Positions 44,603 through 54,122 of a stretch of 64,000 nt of DNA are shown here, piece after piece. Under the pieces are notes generated by a model. That model did no database searches, was not told the origin of the DNA, and saw nothing but the letters and a program-made list of their open reading frames with translations. A program made the position numbers and the translations under genes. The DNA lies in assembly GCA_900316835.1 (NCBI GenBank), contig ONEL01000006.1, forward strand, positions 1-64,000, read 5' to 3'. Position 1 is the first letter of the stretch, and every line of letters starts with the position of its first letter. Source of the stretch: an uncultured Prevotellaceae bacterium. GTDB lineage: Bacteria > Bacteroidota > Bacteroidia > Bacteroidales > Muribaculaceae.

Positions 44603-45460
44603 TTACCACTTGTTGCGAGTGGCTTGACGCTCGCGCTGTCGTTGCTGTTCTCCCATTTGATAGATTTTTTGCTGAGTAGCTTTCTCCTTGTCTTGCATGG
44701 CTTTGAGTACTTGTTGCACACTGCGCTCATCCATGTTGATTGGCTGGCCTTGACCTTGTTGTGCCTGTCCTTGCTGCTCTTTACCTTGCTCAGGCTTGGC
44801 TTGATCTTGCTTGCCTTGCTGGTCCTGGCCTTGTTGCTTATCTTGCTGATCTTGGTTTTGATTTTGATCTTGATTTTGTTGATTTTGTTGATTTTGCTGA
44901 TCTTGGTTTTGATTTTGCTGGTTTTTGTCTTGGTTTTGTTGTTGCTGCTTTTGCTCCTGTAGCTTGAGCTGAGCCATGCGCAGGTTGTAGCGGGCGTCAT
45001 CGTCGGTGGGAACATTGCGCAAAGCGTTTTGGTAGGCTTGGATGGCGCGCTCATATTGCTGAGCATTGTAGCTGAGGTTGCCCATGTTGTAGTAGGCCAT
45101 CGACTTGAGTTTCTTGTCGTGAGTGAGCTGGGCGGCATGATTAAAGAGGGAGTCGGCACGCTGGGCAAGGCCAGTGGTGTCGCCTTCGGCAGCTTGCTTG
45201 GCGATAGCTAGCCCCATGTTATAGGCGGCAGGTGCCGAGGCGGGATTAGCTTGCAACGCCTTGCTGTAGGCAATCTCGGCATCGGCATAGTTCTCGTCGG
45301 CAAAGAGGCTATTACCCTCGCGTATTAAATTGCGCTCGGCCTTGGTTGATTGTGCCTCGGGCTGAGCGGGCTCATCGCTCTTGCCACAACCTGGAAGAGT
45401 CATGGTTGCAAGTGCAACTAGTGAGAAAATTAGCGGTAATATGCGGTTGTTAAAGTTCAT
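44603..45460 (-). CDS. batC: BatC, TPR lipoprotein with Gln/Asn-rich tail
   Basis: A 285-residue TPR protein of the bat operon. The ATG at 45460 is chosen; it overlaps the batB stop by 11 bp, and the upstream in-frame start lies inside batB. The signal is lipoprotein-like, ending LPGC (Cys24). TPR repeats run from about 45 to 160 (SMAYYNMGNLSYNAQQYERA). The next 90 residues are a low-complexity run of Q, N, K and D, and the last 50 are charged. It probably works at the membrane with BatA and BatB. Confidence 0.85.
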   Translation of the reverse strand: MNFNNRILPLIFSLVALATMTLPGCGKSDEPAQPEAQSTKAERNLIREGNSLFADENYADAEIAYSKALQANPASAPAAYNMGLAIAKQAAEGDTTGLAQRADSLFNHAAQLTHDKKLKSMAYYNMGNLSYNAQQYERAIQAYQNALRNVPTDDDARYNLRMAQLKLQEQKQQQQNQDKNQQNQNQDQQNQQNQQNQDQNQNQDQQDKQQGQDQQGKQDQAKPEQGKEQQGQAQQGQGQPINMDERSVQQVLKAMQDKEKATQQKIYQMGEQQRQRERQATRNKW

Positions 45461-46505
45461 TGTTCTTTTTTTCTTTGAGTTTGAAAAAGTCATGCTTAGC
45501 AAGCCATGGGTTCTGGCGGTTCATGAGCAAAACGTTAGCGACAAGCAGGATGAGAGCTATCCAAGCAAAGACAGGGAATTGCTCATCGCTCTTGGTGAAG
45601 GTGACTTGCGACATGTTTGTACTAGAGAGTTTCTTGAGAGCATCGTCAAGCACCTCGGCGGCATCGGTAGCGTCACCCTTGACATAGATTCCCTTGCCAG
45701 CCTTAGCTATGCTTTGGGCTTTATCTTCGTCGAGGCGACTTATGGCGGCTTGGCCAGTATCGTCGGTCATGTAGCTGCCATCGCCGGCAGGAATGGGTGC
45801 TCCCTCGCTGGTGCCGATTCCTATCACGTTCACCTGGATGCCATTATTCTGAGCCTTAGAAGCGGCATCGGTAGCATCGTCTTCAAAGTTTTCACCGTCG
45901 GTGATGAGAATAATGGTCTTAGATGTCTTTTTGTCCTTGGAGAATGCGGTCATCGACAAGTCGATAGCCGAGCCAATGGCGGTTCCCTGCATGGGCACCA
46001 TACTTGTTTTTATACCTCCCAAGAACATTTTTGCGCTCTGCCCGTCGATGGTCATGGGCATTTGCATGTAAGCTTTTCCGGCAAAGACTACAAGAGCCAC
46101 CTTGTCGTTGTGCAAGTGGTCGATGAGTTTTTCCATTATCATCTTGGCGCGTTGCAGGCGTGGCATGCCTTGAGGGTCGCTAGTGCTACTGGCGTTCATC
46201 GAGTTGGATACATCCATGGCGATAACCACTTCAATTCCCTTGACGTTGCCGGTCGATTTCTTGGCGGCACCGGCACGTGGGCGGGCAAGCATCACTATCA
46301 CCGTTGCCAAGAGCAGCAAGATGAGGATTAGTCGTGCCAGCGGTTTGCGTGACGACACATCGGGCATCAAAACTGCCACTTGGTCATTGCGACCAAAGCG
46401 TGCAAGCTTGCGCTTGCGCGAGGCGCGCTCAAGCAAATATAGCGCTGCCACTAGCGGAAGCAGCACTAGCAGATAAAAAAACTCGGGGTTTGCGAAACTG
46501 AGCAT
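45450..46505 (-). CDS. batB: BatB, von Willebrand A-domain membrane protein
   Basis: A 351-residue membrane protein. An N-terminal aerotolerance-type segment (about 1-80, with two membrane stretches) precedes a VWA domain with the metal-binding DVSNSM (about 96-101). A C-terminal membrane segment lies near 318-336. It resembles the preceding BatA, as expected for this pair, and is coupled to batC by overlap. Confidence 0.9.
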   Translation of the reverse strand: MLSFANPEFFYLLVLLPLVAALYLLERASRKRKLARFGRNDQVAVLMPDVSSRKPLARLILILLLLATVIVMLARPRAGAAKKSTGNVKGIEVVIAMDVSNSMNASSTSDPQGMPRLQRAKMIMEKLIDHLHNDKVALVVFAGKAYMQMPMTIDGQSAKMFLGGIKTSMVPMQGTAIGSAIDLSMTAFSKDKKTSKTIILITDGENFEDDATDAASKAQNNGIQVNVIGIGTSEGAPIPAGDGSYMTDDTGQAAISRLDEDKAQSIAKAGKGIYVKGDATDAAEVLDDALKKLSSTNMSQVTFTKSDEQFPVFAWIALILLVANVLLMNRQNPWLAKHDFFKLKEKKNNEL

Positions 46506-46545
46506 ATATTTTTTGTCTCCTATTTCTTTATATCTAGTTCTCCTG

Positions 46546-47544
46546 TCAAGGAATAGTCCTTAAAACAGTATATCTTATTATTGCGCAAATAGTGAGCATT
46601 AACAGCAATGCTACAGCCCATGGCTGATAGTTGTCGCTCATTTGGCTGTGACGTTGCACGTCCATGCGGGTCTTCTCCAGCTGGTCAATCTCGGCAAAGA
46701 TGTCCTTGAGCACGTTCTTGCTGGTGGCGCGGAAGTACTTGCCACCAGTGGTTGTGGCAATTTCCTGGAGCGACTTCTCATCGATTTCCACCTTTTGTCG
46801 AGTATAAGTTATTTGACCACCAATGTCCATGGCAGGATAGAGGGCTTCTCCCATTGTACCCACACCAATGGCATAGACCTTGATGCCATATTTTGCCGCA
46901 ATCTTGGCGGCGGTAAGTGGTCCCACCACGCCAGTGTTGTTGCTACCGTCGGTGAGCAAAATAATGCTCTTTGACTTGGCTTTGCCATCCTTGATGCGGT
47001 TGATGGCTGTTGCGATGCCGTCGCCCACGGCGGTGCCATCCTCAAGCATCCCAATTTGCAACTCGCCAATGTGGTTGACTAGGGTGGCGATGTCGTTAGT
47101 CATGGGCACTTGAGTGAAAGCTTCTCCAGCAAATATCACAAGGCCAATGTTATCGCTAGTGCGGTTGCTCACAAAGTTGCTTGCTACATCCTTGGCGGCT
47201 TCAAGGCGATTAGGCTTGAAGTCTTTGGCGAGCATGCTGCCACTCACATCGAGTGAGAGCACGATGTCGGTACCTTCGATGTCGGTATTAGACCAGCTGT
47301 TGCTCGACTGTGGGCGCGCAAGGATTATCACAAGGCATGTCAGCGAGAGCACCTGCAGTGCAAAGAGCACATGTCGCATCCACTCTTTCCAGCTGCGTGG
47401 CATGTTGTCAAAGGCCTGAGTGGTGGGCAATCGCAGTGTGGCGTCGTTGTGATTTTGCTTGAGCACATACCACACAATGAGTGGAATGAGCAATAGCAGT
47501 AGCCACAGCAACCCTGGGTGCATGAAATGCATGTCATTAATCAT
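46546..47544 (-). CDS. batA: BatA, von Willebrand A-domain membrane protein
   Basis: A 332-residue membrane protein with the same layout as BatB: N-terminal membrane segments, VWA domain with the MIDAS motif DVSGSM (about 100-105), and a C-terminal membrane segment. BatA-type proteins are required for air tolerance in Bacteroides fragilis. It overlaps the preceding gene by 4 bp and is 40 bp from batB. Confidence 0.9.
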   Translation of the reverse strand: MINDMHFMHPGLLWLLLLLIPLIVWYVLKQNHNDATLRLPTTQAFDNMPRSWKEWMRHVLFALQVLSLTCLVIILARPQSSNSWSNTDIEGTDIVLSLDVSGSMLAKDFKPNRLEAAKDVASNFVSNRTSDNIGLVIFAGEAFTQVPMTNDIATLVNHIGELQIGMLEDGTAVGDGIATAINRIKDGKAKSKSIILLTDGSNNTGVVGPLTAAKIAAKYGIKVYAIGVGTMGEALYPAMDIGGQITYTRQKVEIDEKSLQEIATTTGGKYFRATSKNVLKDIFAEIDQLEKTRMDVQRHSQMSDNYQPWAVALLLMLTICAIIRYTVLRTIP

Positions 47545-48518
47545 TGTGCGTCCTCCTTTCCTTCTTCTTCATTAGGCTGAGGCAATGGCTTGGTTTGTTC
47601 CACAAAGTTTACCGCGCGCTGGAAGGCAATCTCGTTGTCGTCGGCAAGGGTGTGCATGTTGGCAAACTTCACAAAGTCGGCAATCTCAAGCACGTTGTTG
47701 AGTTGCTCTTTGGCAATGTGGGCATCTTCGTTTTGCCTTATCTTGTCCATGATTTGGGTTGATGTCATCTCCACTGCGTTGATGCCAAAGCGACGGTCGA
47801 TGTACACACGCAGGATGTCGGTAAGAGCAGTGTAATATTCTTTCTCCTGGCCATTTTGCCACAAGTTGCGACTCTTGAGATTGCTGAGTGCCTGCATGGC
47901 TTCCTCGTAGGGTGGCAAGCGTTTCTTCACGGGTTTCAAGGGGTTGATGCCTTTCTTGTACCACTTGAAGTAGGCGTAGATGCCAAATGCCAGTAACAGC
48001 AATCCGGCTAGCCATGCCCACCAGTAGTCGCTGATGAAATCAGGGATCCAGTCAAGTAGCTTGAATGGGGCCTCGGCCACAGGCTTGAAGTCCTTGATTT
48101 TGCCTTGCGGGTCCACTTTAATAGAGTCGACGGTGAGAGTTAGTGTCTCTTTGCTCCGCAAGGTGTCACCTCCCACAACATAGAGGATTGCTGGCAGTTG
48201 ATAAGTGCCGGGGTCGAAAGCTTGAAGCGTGATGTCACGATTAATTTGTAGCCTGTTGTTGTCGAGTGCTGTAGTGTCGGCTTTGCCCTTGTCGGCAATC
48301 TCCACTTTGGCATTAAGAGTGTCGGCTACAAGATTCAGCATGAGACCATTCACTTCGCGGTCTTGCACAACACTGATGTGAAGGCCTATGGTTTTTCCCA
48401 TTAGCACATGAGTGGAGTCAAGCTTGGCGCTGATGGTGGTGTTACCTGCCACTGCAGGCAATGCCAGTAGCATCATCGCTATTATCAAGGCTTGTATTGA
48501 GTGTCGTGTAAAAGTCAT
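47541..48518 (-). CDS. Membrane-anchored Bat-operon protein with N-terminal beta domain
   Basis: A 325-residue protein. Signal peptide at 1-24, an extracytoplasmic beta-sandwich domain to about 155, one membrane segment at about 167-186, then a cytoplasmic part with conserved LPPYEEAMQALSNLKSRNLW. This is the DUF4381-like component found in Bacteroidetes bat operons between the DUF58 gene and batA. It probably tethers or senses for the complex; no enzyme motif is visible. Confidence 0.75.
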   Translation of the reverse strand: MTFTRHSIQALIIAMMLLALPAVAGNTTISAKLDSTHVLMGKTIGLHISVVQDREVNGLMLNLVADTLNAKVEIADKGKADTTALDNNRLQINRDITLQAFDPGTYQLPAILYVVGGDTLRSKETLTLTVDSIKVDPQGKIKDFKPVAEAPFKLLDWIPDFISDYWWAWLAGLLLLAFGIYAYFKWYKKGINPLKPVKKRLPPYEEAMQALSNLKSRNLWQNGQEKEYYTALTDILRVYIDRRFGINAVEMTSTQIMDKIRQNEDAHIAKEQLNNVLEIADFVKFANMHTLADDNEIAFQRAVNFVEQTKPLPQPNEEEGKEDAQ

Positions 48519-48534
48519 CTTTTTACTTTGTTAT

Positions 48535-49401
48535 TCATCTACGCTTAAACAGTGACATAAGCGATTTTACATAATCTTCGTCGGTGGCAACTTGTGCAAG
48601 GTCTACGTTGCTACGGGTGAGAATGTCGCTCATGGCGCGCTGGCGGTCATACCACCAGCAGTCGTAGGCTTGACGCACACGGCGGCTGCTGGTGTCGATC
48701 CAGCGCACGCTGTCACGCTCGGCATCCTGCACCTTAATCAAGCCCACATTGGGCAACTGTGCCTCGCGCTTGTCGTAGACTTGAACAGCTATTACATCGT
48801 GCTTGTGGTTAGCAATCGACATGCTCTTGTAATAGTCGCGAGAATCGAGAAAATCGCTAATGAGGAATGCTGTGCAACGCTTCTTGATGGCACTGGTGAG
48901 GTATTCGAGTGCGAGATTGAGGTCGGTACCTCGGTTCTCGGCTTGGAAATTAAGTAGCTCGCTGATAACGCGCAAGATGTGCTTGCGCCCCTTTTGTGGA
49001 GGAATAAATTTCTCTATCTTGTTGCTAAATAATAGTACGCCCACCTTGTCGTTATTCTCGATGGCCGAGAAAGCTAGTGTTGCGGCAATCTCGGTCATGA
49101 TTTCCTGCTTCGACTCGCCCACTGCGCCAAAGTTCTTACTGCCGCTCACGTCAACCATGAGCATCACGGTGAGTTCACGCTCTTCCTCGTAGACTTTGAC
49201 ATAGGGGTGGTTTTGCCTGGCTGTCACATTCCAGTCGATGTCGCGCACATCGTCGCCATACTGGTATTCACGCACCTCGCTAAAGGTCATGCCACGCCCC
49301 TTGAACGCGGTGTGGTATTCACCGGCAAAGATGTTTTGAGACAACCCCTTGGCTTTAATCTCAATCTTGCGCACCTTCTTTAGCAGTTCACTTCGTTCCA
49401 T
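48535..49401 (-). CDS. DUF58 (VWA-like) protein of the bat operon
   Basis: A 288-residue cytoplasmic protein of the DUF58 family, with the family signature GMTFSEVREYQYGDDVRDIDWNVTARQ (about 35-61) and a VWA-like fold with DVSGS (about 83-87). DUF58 proteins pair with MoxR ATPases as chaperone-like partners. It lies between the MoxR gene (59 bp) and the membrane partner (16 bp). Confidence 0.85.
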   Translation of the reverse strand: MERSELLKKVRKIEIKAKGLSQNIFAGEYHTAFKGRGMTFSEVREYQYGDDVRDIDWNVTARQNHPYVKVYEEERELTVMLMVDVSGSKNFGAVGESKQEIMTEIAATLAFSAIENNDKVGVLLFSNKIEKFIPPQKGRKHILRVISELLNFQAENRGTDLNLALEYLTSAIKKRCTAFLISDFLDSRDYYKSMSIANHKHDVIAVQVYDKREAQLPNVGLIKVQDAERDSVRWIDTSSRRVRQAYDCWWYDRQRAMSDILTRSNVDLAQVATDEDYVKSLMSLFKRR

Positions 49402-49460
49402 GCTAATTAAATTTTACCTTCTTCATCACAAACACACACATTGTGAATGCGTGCATCGCA

Positions 49461-50456
49461 TCAAGGTACTGCAATCTTATCGAGGATGTTGCTTATTATC
49501 TCGTCGGCGCCTATGTTGTTAGCTTCAGCTTCGTAGCTCAACCCCAAGCGGTGGCGCATCACGTCGTGACACACGGCACGCACGTCCTCGGGAATCACAT
49601 AGCCACGACCACGCAAGAAGGCGTAGGCACGAGCTGCAAGAGCCATGCTGATTGAGGCACGTGGCGATGAGCCAAACGAGATGATGCTCTTGAGGTCGTT
49701 CAAGCCATAATCCTCGGGGAAACGGGTAGCAAACACGATGTCGACAATGTATCGCTCTATCTTCTCATCAATATAAATCTTGCGAACCACCTCGCGCACG
49801 TCGACGATGTCGGCAGGAGTTACCATGGGATGTACCGCACGCTGGGTCTCATCGATGTTCATGCGTATTATTTCTTTTTCTTCCTGACGGCTAGGATAAC
49901 CTATCATCACCTTCATCAAGAAACGGTCGACCTGTGCCTCGGGAAGGGGATAGGTTCCTTCTTGCTCAATGGGGTTTTGTGTTGCCATCACCAGGAATGG
50001 CTCGTCGAGGGCAAAGGTATTGTCACCAATGGTGACTTGGCGCTCTTGCATAGCCTCTAGCAATGCGCTTTGCACCTTGGCGGGCGCGCGGTTAATCTCG
50101 TCGGCAAGAACAAAGTTGGCAAACACTGGTCCGCGCTTCACTTCAAATTTCTCCTTCTGGATGCTGTAAACCATGGTGCCAATCACGTCGGCGGGCAGCA
50201 AGTCGGGGGTGAACTGGATGCGGCTGTACTTGGCATCAATAAGTTGTGCAAGGGTCTTGATGGCAAGTGTCTTAGCAAGTCCTGGAACGCCCTCGAGTAG
50301 CACGTGACCATTGGCAAGCAATGCAATCAACAGTGAGTCGATCAAGTGTTTCTGACCTACTATCGTTTGATTCATTCCCTGTGTGATTGTATTGACAAAA
50401 CTGCTTTTGCTGGCAATGATGTCGTTTAATTCGCGAATGTTAACTGAATCACTCAT
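49461..50456 (-). CDS. MoxR-family AAA+ ATPase
   Basis: A 331-residue AAA+ ATPase, first gene of the bat operon. Walker A is GVPGLAKT (about 58-65), Walker B LADEINRAP (about 113-121), sensor 1 ATQNPIEQEGTYPLPEAQ, and an arginine-finger region GSSPRAS. MoxR ATPases assemble or activate metal-containing complexes together with VWA proteins, and the downstream VWA genes fit that. Confidence 0.92.
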   Translation of the reverse strand: MSDSVNIRELNDIIASKSSFVNTITQGMNQTIVGQKHLIDSLLIALLANGHVLLEGVPGLAKTLAIKTLAQLIDAKYSRIQFTPDLLPADVIGTMVYSIQKEKFEVKRGPVFANFVLADEINRAPAKVQSALLEAMQERQVTIGDNTFALDEPFLVMATQNPIEQEGTYPLPEAQVDRFLMKVMIGYPSRQEEKEIIRMNIDETQRAVHPMVTPADIVDVREVVRKIYIDEKIERYIVDIVFATRFPEDYGLNDLKSIISFGSSPRASISMALAARAYAFLRGRGYVIPEDVRAVCHDVMRHRLGLSYEAEANNIGADEIISNILDKIAVP

Positions 50457-50528
50457 AATTATTTTAATATCTGTGTTTTAATGTAAGGACAAGGATGCCT
50501 TGTCCTGGCTATTATCTCTTTCTAGTTG

Positions 50529-50536
50529 CAAAATTA
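50529..50536 (-). promoter_or_regulatory. -7 box before the bat operon
   Basis: On the minus strand TAATTTTG (complement of 50529-50536), about 73 bp from the MoxR ATG. No clear -33 element at the normal distance. Confidence 0.45.
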
Positions 50537-50871
50537 TCACTTTGCGATTTATGATAGAATAAAAAACACGTTAATTAATAATATTTTTGAGTTATAAATG
50601 TTAAATTAAACATTGTTTTAACATTCGGGCGGTTAAAAAAGAGGCTTTGTCGTGGTTGTTGACAAAAAGACTACGGATTTTTTCACTGATTAGTCTGATA
50701 ATAAGCATTTAGCCTGTCTATCAGTAGCTTGTTAAAATAAATCAGGAAAAAATCGGTAGTTTCTTTGGCGTTGCCATGCGCGAATATTGCGCTAAAACAT
50801 CGTGGGCGATGATTGGTGGTTAAAAAATGGTTTTAATGGGCGTATTAAGCACTTGGTGCAAGTGTGCCCCC
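50537..50871. other. Non-coding gap between the bat operon and a lipoprotein gene
   Basis: No gene is supported. The stretch at 50670-50700 (ACTACGGATTTTTT...ACTGATTAGTCTGAT) is a dispersed repeat also found at 60596-60622. The rest is AT-rich with no strong hairpin or consensus promoter. Confidence 0.5.
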
Positions 50872-51330
50872 TTATTTTAGGTCGTCGGGGGTAATGTCGA
50901 ATGCCGTGATTTCCTCGCCGGTGGCTTTGTTGACGTAGCTCACTGTGATTGTGGCGCCCTTGCTTTTTATTGTCACATCACCGGGCTTGTTGCTCTTCTT
51001 GAATTGAGTGATGAATTCTGGCACTTCGTGTTCTACAATGGCTTCGGCAAAGTCTTCCTCGGCTTGGTTAGTTGGGATTTCTACTTCCTTGACAATTAGC
51101 ACGGTGTTGGTTTTGCTGTCGTAGGTGTATTTAGCGTTGGCAATTGAGTGCTCTTCGGTCATTGCCTTGGAGAGCTGGCTGGCTGCTTCCTGGCTAGGGG
51201 CTGTGGCTTTTGTGACGCCGGTGGCTATGGAGTCCTTGTTGCTTGTTGTCTGGCTTGTGTTGCCTTGGCCAGTGCAGCTTGCAAGTGAAAGTGTTGCAAT
51301 AGCTATTGTGATGATTGATAGATTTTTCAT
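50872..51330 (-). CDS. Hypothetical lipoprotein
   Basis: A 152-residue protein with a lipoprotein signal ending LASC (Cys19). A Thr/Ser/Gln-rich linker follows to about residue 55, then an alpha/beta domain with TVLIVKEVEIPTNQAEEDFAE and a final beta pair. No known family recognised. It lies 23 bp after prmC on the same strand and may be co-transcribed with it. Confidence 0.6.
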   Translation of the reverse strand: MKNLSIITIAIATLSLASCTGQGNTSQTTSNKDSIATGVTKATAPSQEAASQLSKAMTEEHSIANAKYTYDSKTNTVLIVKEVEIPTNQAEEDFAEAIVEHEVPEFITQFKKSNKPGDVTIKSKGATITVSYVNKATGEEITAFDITPDDLK

Positions 51331-51353
51331 AACTAGTTATCAGTTTTTTGTTA

Positions 51354-52208
51354 TTAGTTGTCGTTATTTTTGATTGCTGTTACAAAGCGGTTGTTTCCAA
51401 AGTGGTCGGTGTGGACCTGAATGTTTCTCAAGCCTGCATTGCTAAGTGTGCTGGTCACTTGCTGTGCCATGGCGCGGTTGATTTCCAGATATAGACGGCC
51501 ACCATTCTTTAGGGCTTCTTGGGCATAGGCAGCGATAGGGCGGTAAAAGAGCATGGGGTCGTCGTTGGGCACAAAGAGTGCGCTATGAGGCTCGTAGTCA
51601 AGCACATTGCGCTCCATCTCAGCTTGCTCACTCATGGTGATATAAGGTGGATTGCTCACAATAATGTCCCATTCATCGCTTGGGGCTGAGCAGTGCCGAA
51701 TGTCTTGCCGCAACAGGCGCACACGTGTCTTGAGCGCCGTGGCATTTTGCTGTGCAACGGCGAGAGCTTCGTCGCTAATGTCGGTGGCTGTGACTTGTGC
51801 AAACTTCAGTGCTCTAGCCAGTGATATCGCAATGCATCCGCTGCCGGTGCCAATGTCTAGCACCCGCAAGTCGCTATCAGGGTTCTGGTCAATAATCATG
51901 TCAACTAGTTGCTCAGTCTCGGGGCGGGGGATGAGCGTGGCAGGGGTTACGGCAAAGCTATGTCCATGAAATCGAGCTTTCCCTAGGATGTATTGCAATG
52001 GTTCATGTTGAGTTAGCCGGGAGATTATCTCGTTGAGCTTATTTACAAAGAAATCAGGCAACTCGTCGGCGTCGCGCATCACCACATCTACAGGTTGCCA
52101 CAGCAGCACCTGCTCAAATATAACTCGTGCCATGCTTTCTATCTCGCGAGCATCGTAGATGTCGCGCAACTGGCTTCGCATCAGCAATATTGCTTCTCGT
52201 GTCGTCAT
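51354..52208 (-). CDS. prmC: Release-factor glutamine methyltransferase
   Basis: Methylates the GGQ glutamine of peptide-release factors RF1 and RF2 using S-adenosylmethionine. The 284 residues have the N-terminal helical release-factor-binding domain, YILGKARFHG (about 74-83), the SAM motif VLDIGTGSGCIAIS (about 115-128) and the catalytic NPPY in VSNPPYI (about 184-190). Length is normal. Confidence 0.93.
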   Translation of the reverse strand: MTTREAILLMRSQLRDIYDAREIESMARVIFEQVLLWQPVDVVMRDADELPDFFVNKLNEIISRLTQHEPLQYILGKARFHGHSFAVTPATLIPRPETEQLVDMIIDQNPDSDLRVLDIGTGSGCIAISLARALKFAQVTATDISDEALAVAQQNATALKTRVRLLRQDIRHCSAPSDEWDIIVSNPPYITMSEQAEMERNVLDYEPHSALFVPNDDPMLFYRPIAAYAQEALKNGGRLYLEINRAMAQQVTSTLSNAGLRNIQVHTDHFGNNRFVTAIKNNDN

Positions 52209-52278
52209 TGAAATAATGGTTTTAGTTGCCGAAATTACTAAATTTATTGAAACAAAACGAAAAATATGCGCATAAAAA

Positions 52279-52308
52279 TTTGTTTTAATAAGATTTTGTT
52301 TAACTTTG
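52279..52308 (+). promoter_or_regulatory. Promoter of lysA
   Basis: -33 TTTG (52279-52282), 18-bp spacer, -7 TAACTTTG (52301-52308); leader about 45 nt. Confidence 0.7.
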
Positions 52309-52360
52309 CAAAAAAATCACAACAAACACAAAACAATAAATACACTAAAAACTTAAATAA

Positions 52361-53521
52361 ATGTACCAATTTCCGCTTGACAAACTTAGTGAGATACCCA
52401 CACCTTACTATTACTATGACATGGCTCTGTTGCGTGCTACGCTCGATGCGGTGAACAAAGAGATTAAAGGCTTCCCTTTCAAGGTTCACTATGCGATTAA
52501 GGCCAATGGCAATGATGTGATATTGCGTGAGATAGCTTCTCATGGCTTTGGGGCCGACCTTGTGAGTGGTGGCGAGCTGGTTGCCGCGCTGGCAGCGGGC
52601 TTCAAGGCACAAGATCTAGCTTTCTCGGGAGTGGGAAAGACCGATTGGGAAATATCACTGGGAGTGGAAAACGATATCTTTAGTTTCAATGTGGAAAGTG
52701 TTCCTGAGCTGGAAGTTATCAACGAGATTGCAGGCGGGCTCAGGAAAAAGGCTGGGGTGGTGCTGAGAGTAAACCCCGACATTGACGCTCACACCCATCG
52801 CTACATCACCACAGGAACTGCCCACGACAAGTTTGGCATAAGCTTGGAAATGCTACCTCAAGTGATTCAAATGGCTCATAACTTGCCCAATATTCACTTG
52901 CGTGGACTGCATTTCCACATTGGCTCGCAAATCACAATGATGCGCCCCTATGAGATGCTGTGCGAGAAGATCAACGAGTTGCAAGACAGCCTTGAACGCA
53001 TTGGTGTATCACTCGAAATAATCAATGTGGGTGGTGGTCTGGGAGTAGACTATGATGCCCCCGATGAGCATCCGCTAGCTGGCTTTACCAGTTATTTCAA
53101 TGTGTTCAAGCGGGGACTCAAGTTGCGACAAGGACAAGAAGTGCATTTCGAGCTAGGGCGCTCAATTATGGCACAGTGTGGAACACTGATCTCCAGAGTG
53201 GTGTTTGTCAAGTCTAATCGCGATAAGCAATTTGTAATTCTGGATGCCGGAATGACCGATCTCATAAGGCCCGCGCTCTATGAGGCACATCACAAGATTC
53301 AAAACCTCACCTCTAGCTCGCCACGTCGCGAAACCTACGACGTGGTGGGACCCGTGTGCGAGTCGAGTGATGTCTTTGCTCGCGATGAGGTTTTGCCCAC
53401 CACTTCACGTGGCGACCTAATCGCTATTCGCTCGGCTGGTGCCTATGGCGAGTCGATGTCGTGCCGTTACAACATGCGACGTTTGCCGCAGGCGCATTAT
53501 AGTGATGCGATCGCTAAATAG
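52361..53521 (+). CDS. lysA: Diaminopimelate decarboxylase
   Basis: Last step of lysine synthesis: meso-diaminopimelate to lysine, PLP-dependent. The 386 residues have the fold-III layout: the PLP lysine in VHYAIKANGN (about 44-53), FGADLVSGGEL, the phosphate-binding loop HFHIGSQI (about 186-193) and GGGLGVDY (about 228-235), and the second-domain Cys in GPVCESSD (about 328-335). Somewhat shorter than the E. coli enzyme (420) but normal for Bacteroidales. Confidence 0.93.
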   Translation: MYQFPLDKLSEIPTPYYYYDMALLRATLDAVNKEIKGFPFKVHYAIKANGNDVILREIASHGFGADLVSGGELVAALAAGFKAQDLAFSGVGKTDWEISLGVENDIFSFNVESVPELEVINEIAGGLRKKAGVVLRVNPDIDAHTHRYITTGTAHDKFGISLEMLPQVIQMAHNLPNIHLRGLHFHIGSQITMMRPYEMLCEKINELQDSLERIGVSLEIINVGGGLGVDYDAPDEHPLAGFTSYFNVFKRGLKLRQGQEVHFELGRSIMAQCGTLISRVVFVKSNRDKQFVILDAGMTDLIRPALYEAHHKIQNLTSSSPRRETYDVVGPVCESSDVFARDEVLPTTSRGDLIAIRSAGAYGESMSCRYNMRRLPQAHYSDAIAK

Positions 53522-53614
53522 TTTTTTCCCTCATTTTACACCCAAATGAAGGGGGAAAAAGGTTGTAAATGAGAAAAAAAACTAAAAAACATAAGAAAAA
53601 ATAGTGAAAATGGG

Positions 53615-53643
53615 TTGTAATTAAAAAAAAAGTGCGATATTTG
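53615..53643 (+). promoter_or_regulatory. Possible promoter of the HU gene
   Basis: A TTG (53615-53617), 18-bp spacer and GATATTTG (53636-53643), which differs from the -7 consensus at the first base. It would give a leader of about 140 nt that includes the hairpin at 53659-53685. Confidence 0.4.
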
Positions 53644-53658
53644 CACTTGCAAAAAAAT

Positions 53659-53685
53659 CAAGGGTGCTTTACACTCTTGTTTTTT
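53659..53685 (+). terminator. Terminator-like hairpin upstream of the HU gene
   Basis: CAAGGGTG (53659-53666) pairs with CACTCTTG (53672-53679), one G-T pair, 5-nt loop, then a run of T. A second weaker hairpin, TGCT/AGCA with a T-run, follows near 53711-53730. It could end the lysA transcript or attenuate HU expression. Confidence 0.6.
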
Positions 53686-53787
53686 AGGCACTTTAGTGTC
53701 GGGAAAACAGGTGCTTTAAAGGAGCATTTTTGGTTTTAGAGTGAATGATTTATTTTAGGTAAAACAAATTATAAAATTATTTACAAA

Positions 53788-54072
53788 ATGACTAAAGCAG
53801 ATATCGTTAGCGAAATCGCTAAATCTACTGGCATTGACAAAGCCACAGTTTTGGAGACTATTGAGAAATTTATGGAGACAGTAAAAGACTCTCTTGCTGA
53901 GGGTGAGAATGTATACCTCCGCGGTTTTGGTAGCTTCATCGTAAAAACTCGTTCGCAGAAGACTGCACGCAACATTTCTAAAAACACTGCCATCATAATT
54001 CCAGAGCATAATATTCCAGCTTTCAAGCCAGCAAAGGTGTTCATGGAGCAAGTTAAGCAGGTAAAAAAATAA
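53788..54072 (+). CDS. HU-family DNA-binding protein
   Basis: A 94-residue nucleoid protein. The N-terminal helical part starts MTKADIVSEIAKSTGIDK; the signature GFGSFIVKTRSQKTARNISKN lies at about 51-71, and the beta-arm ends in IPAFKPAK. This is the usual Bacteroidetes HU/IHF-like form. It is followed by the COX24-like gene after 50 bp and is probably highly expressed. Confidence 0.93.
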   Translation: MTKADIVSEIAKSTGIDKATVLETIEKFMETVKDSLAEGENVYLRGFGSFIVKTRSQKTARNISKNTAIIIPEHNIPAFKPAKVFMEQVKQVKK

Positions 54073-54122
54073 AAAAGATACAGTCATAAAAACTCAATAA
54101 CAAACTTTAAAGATTTATTAAA

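Noticed and set aside
44576..44967. Leucine-rich plus-strand frames opposite batC
   Set aside because: They are the antisense reading of the Gln/Asn-rich batC tail.
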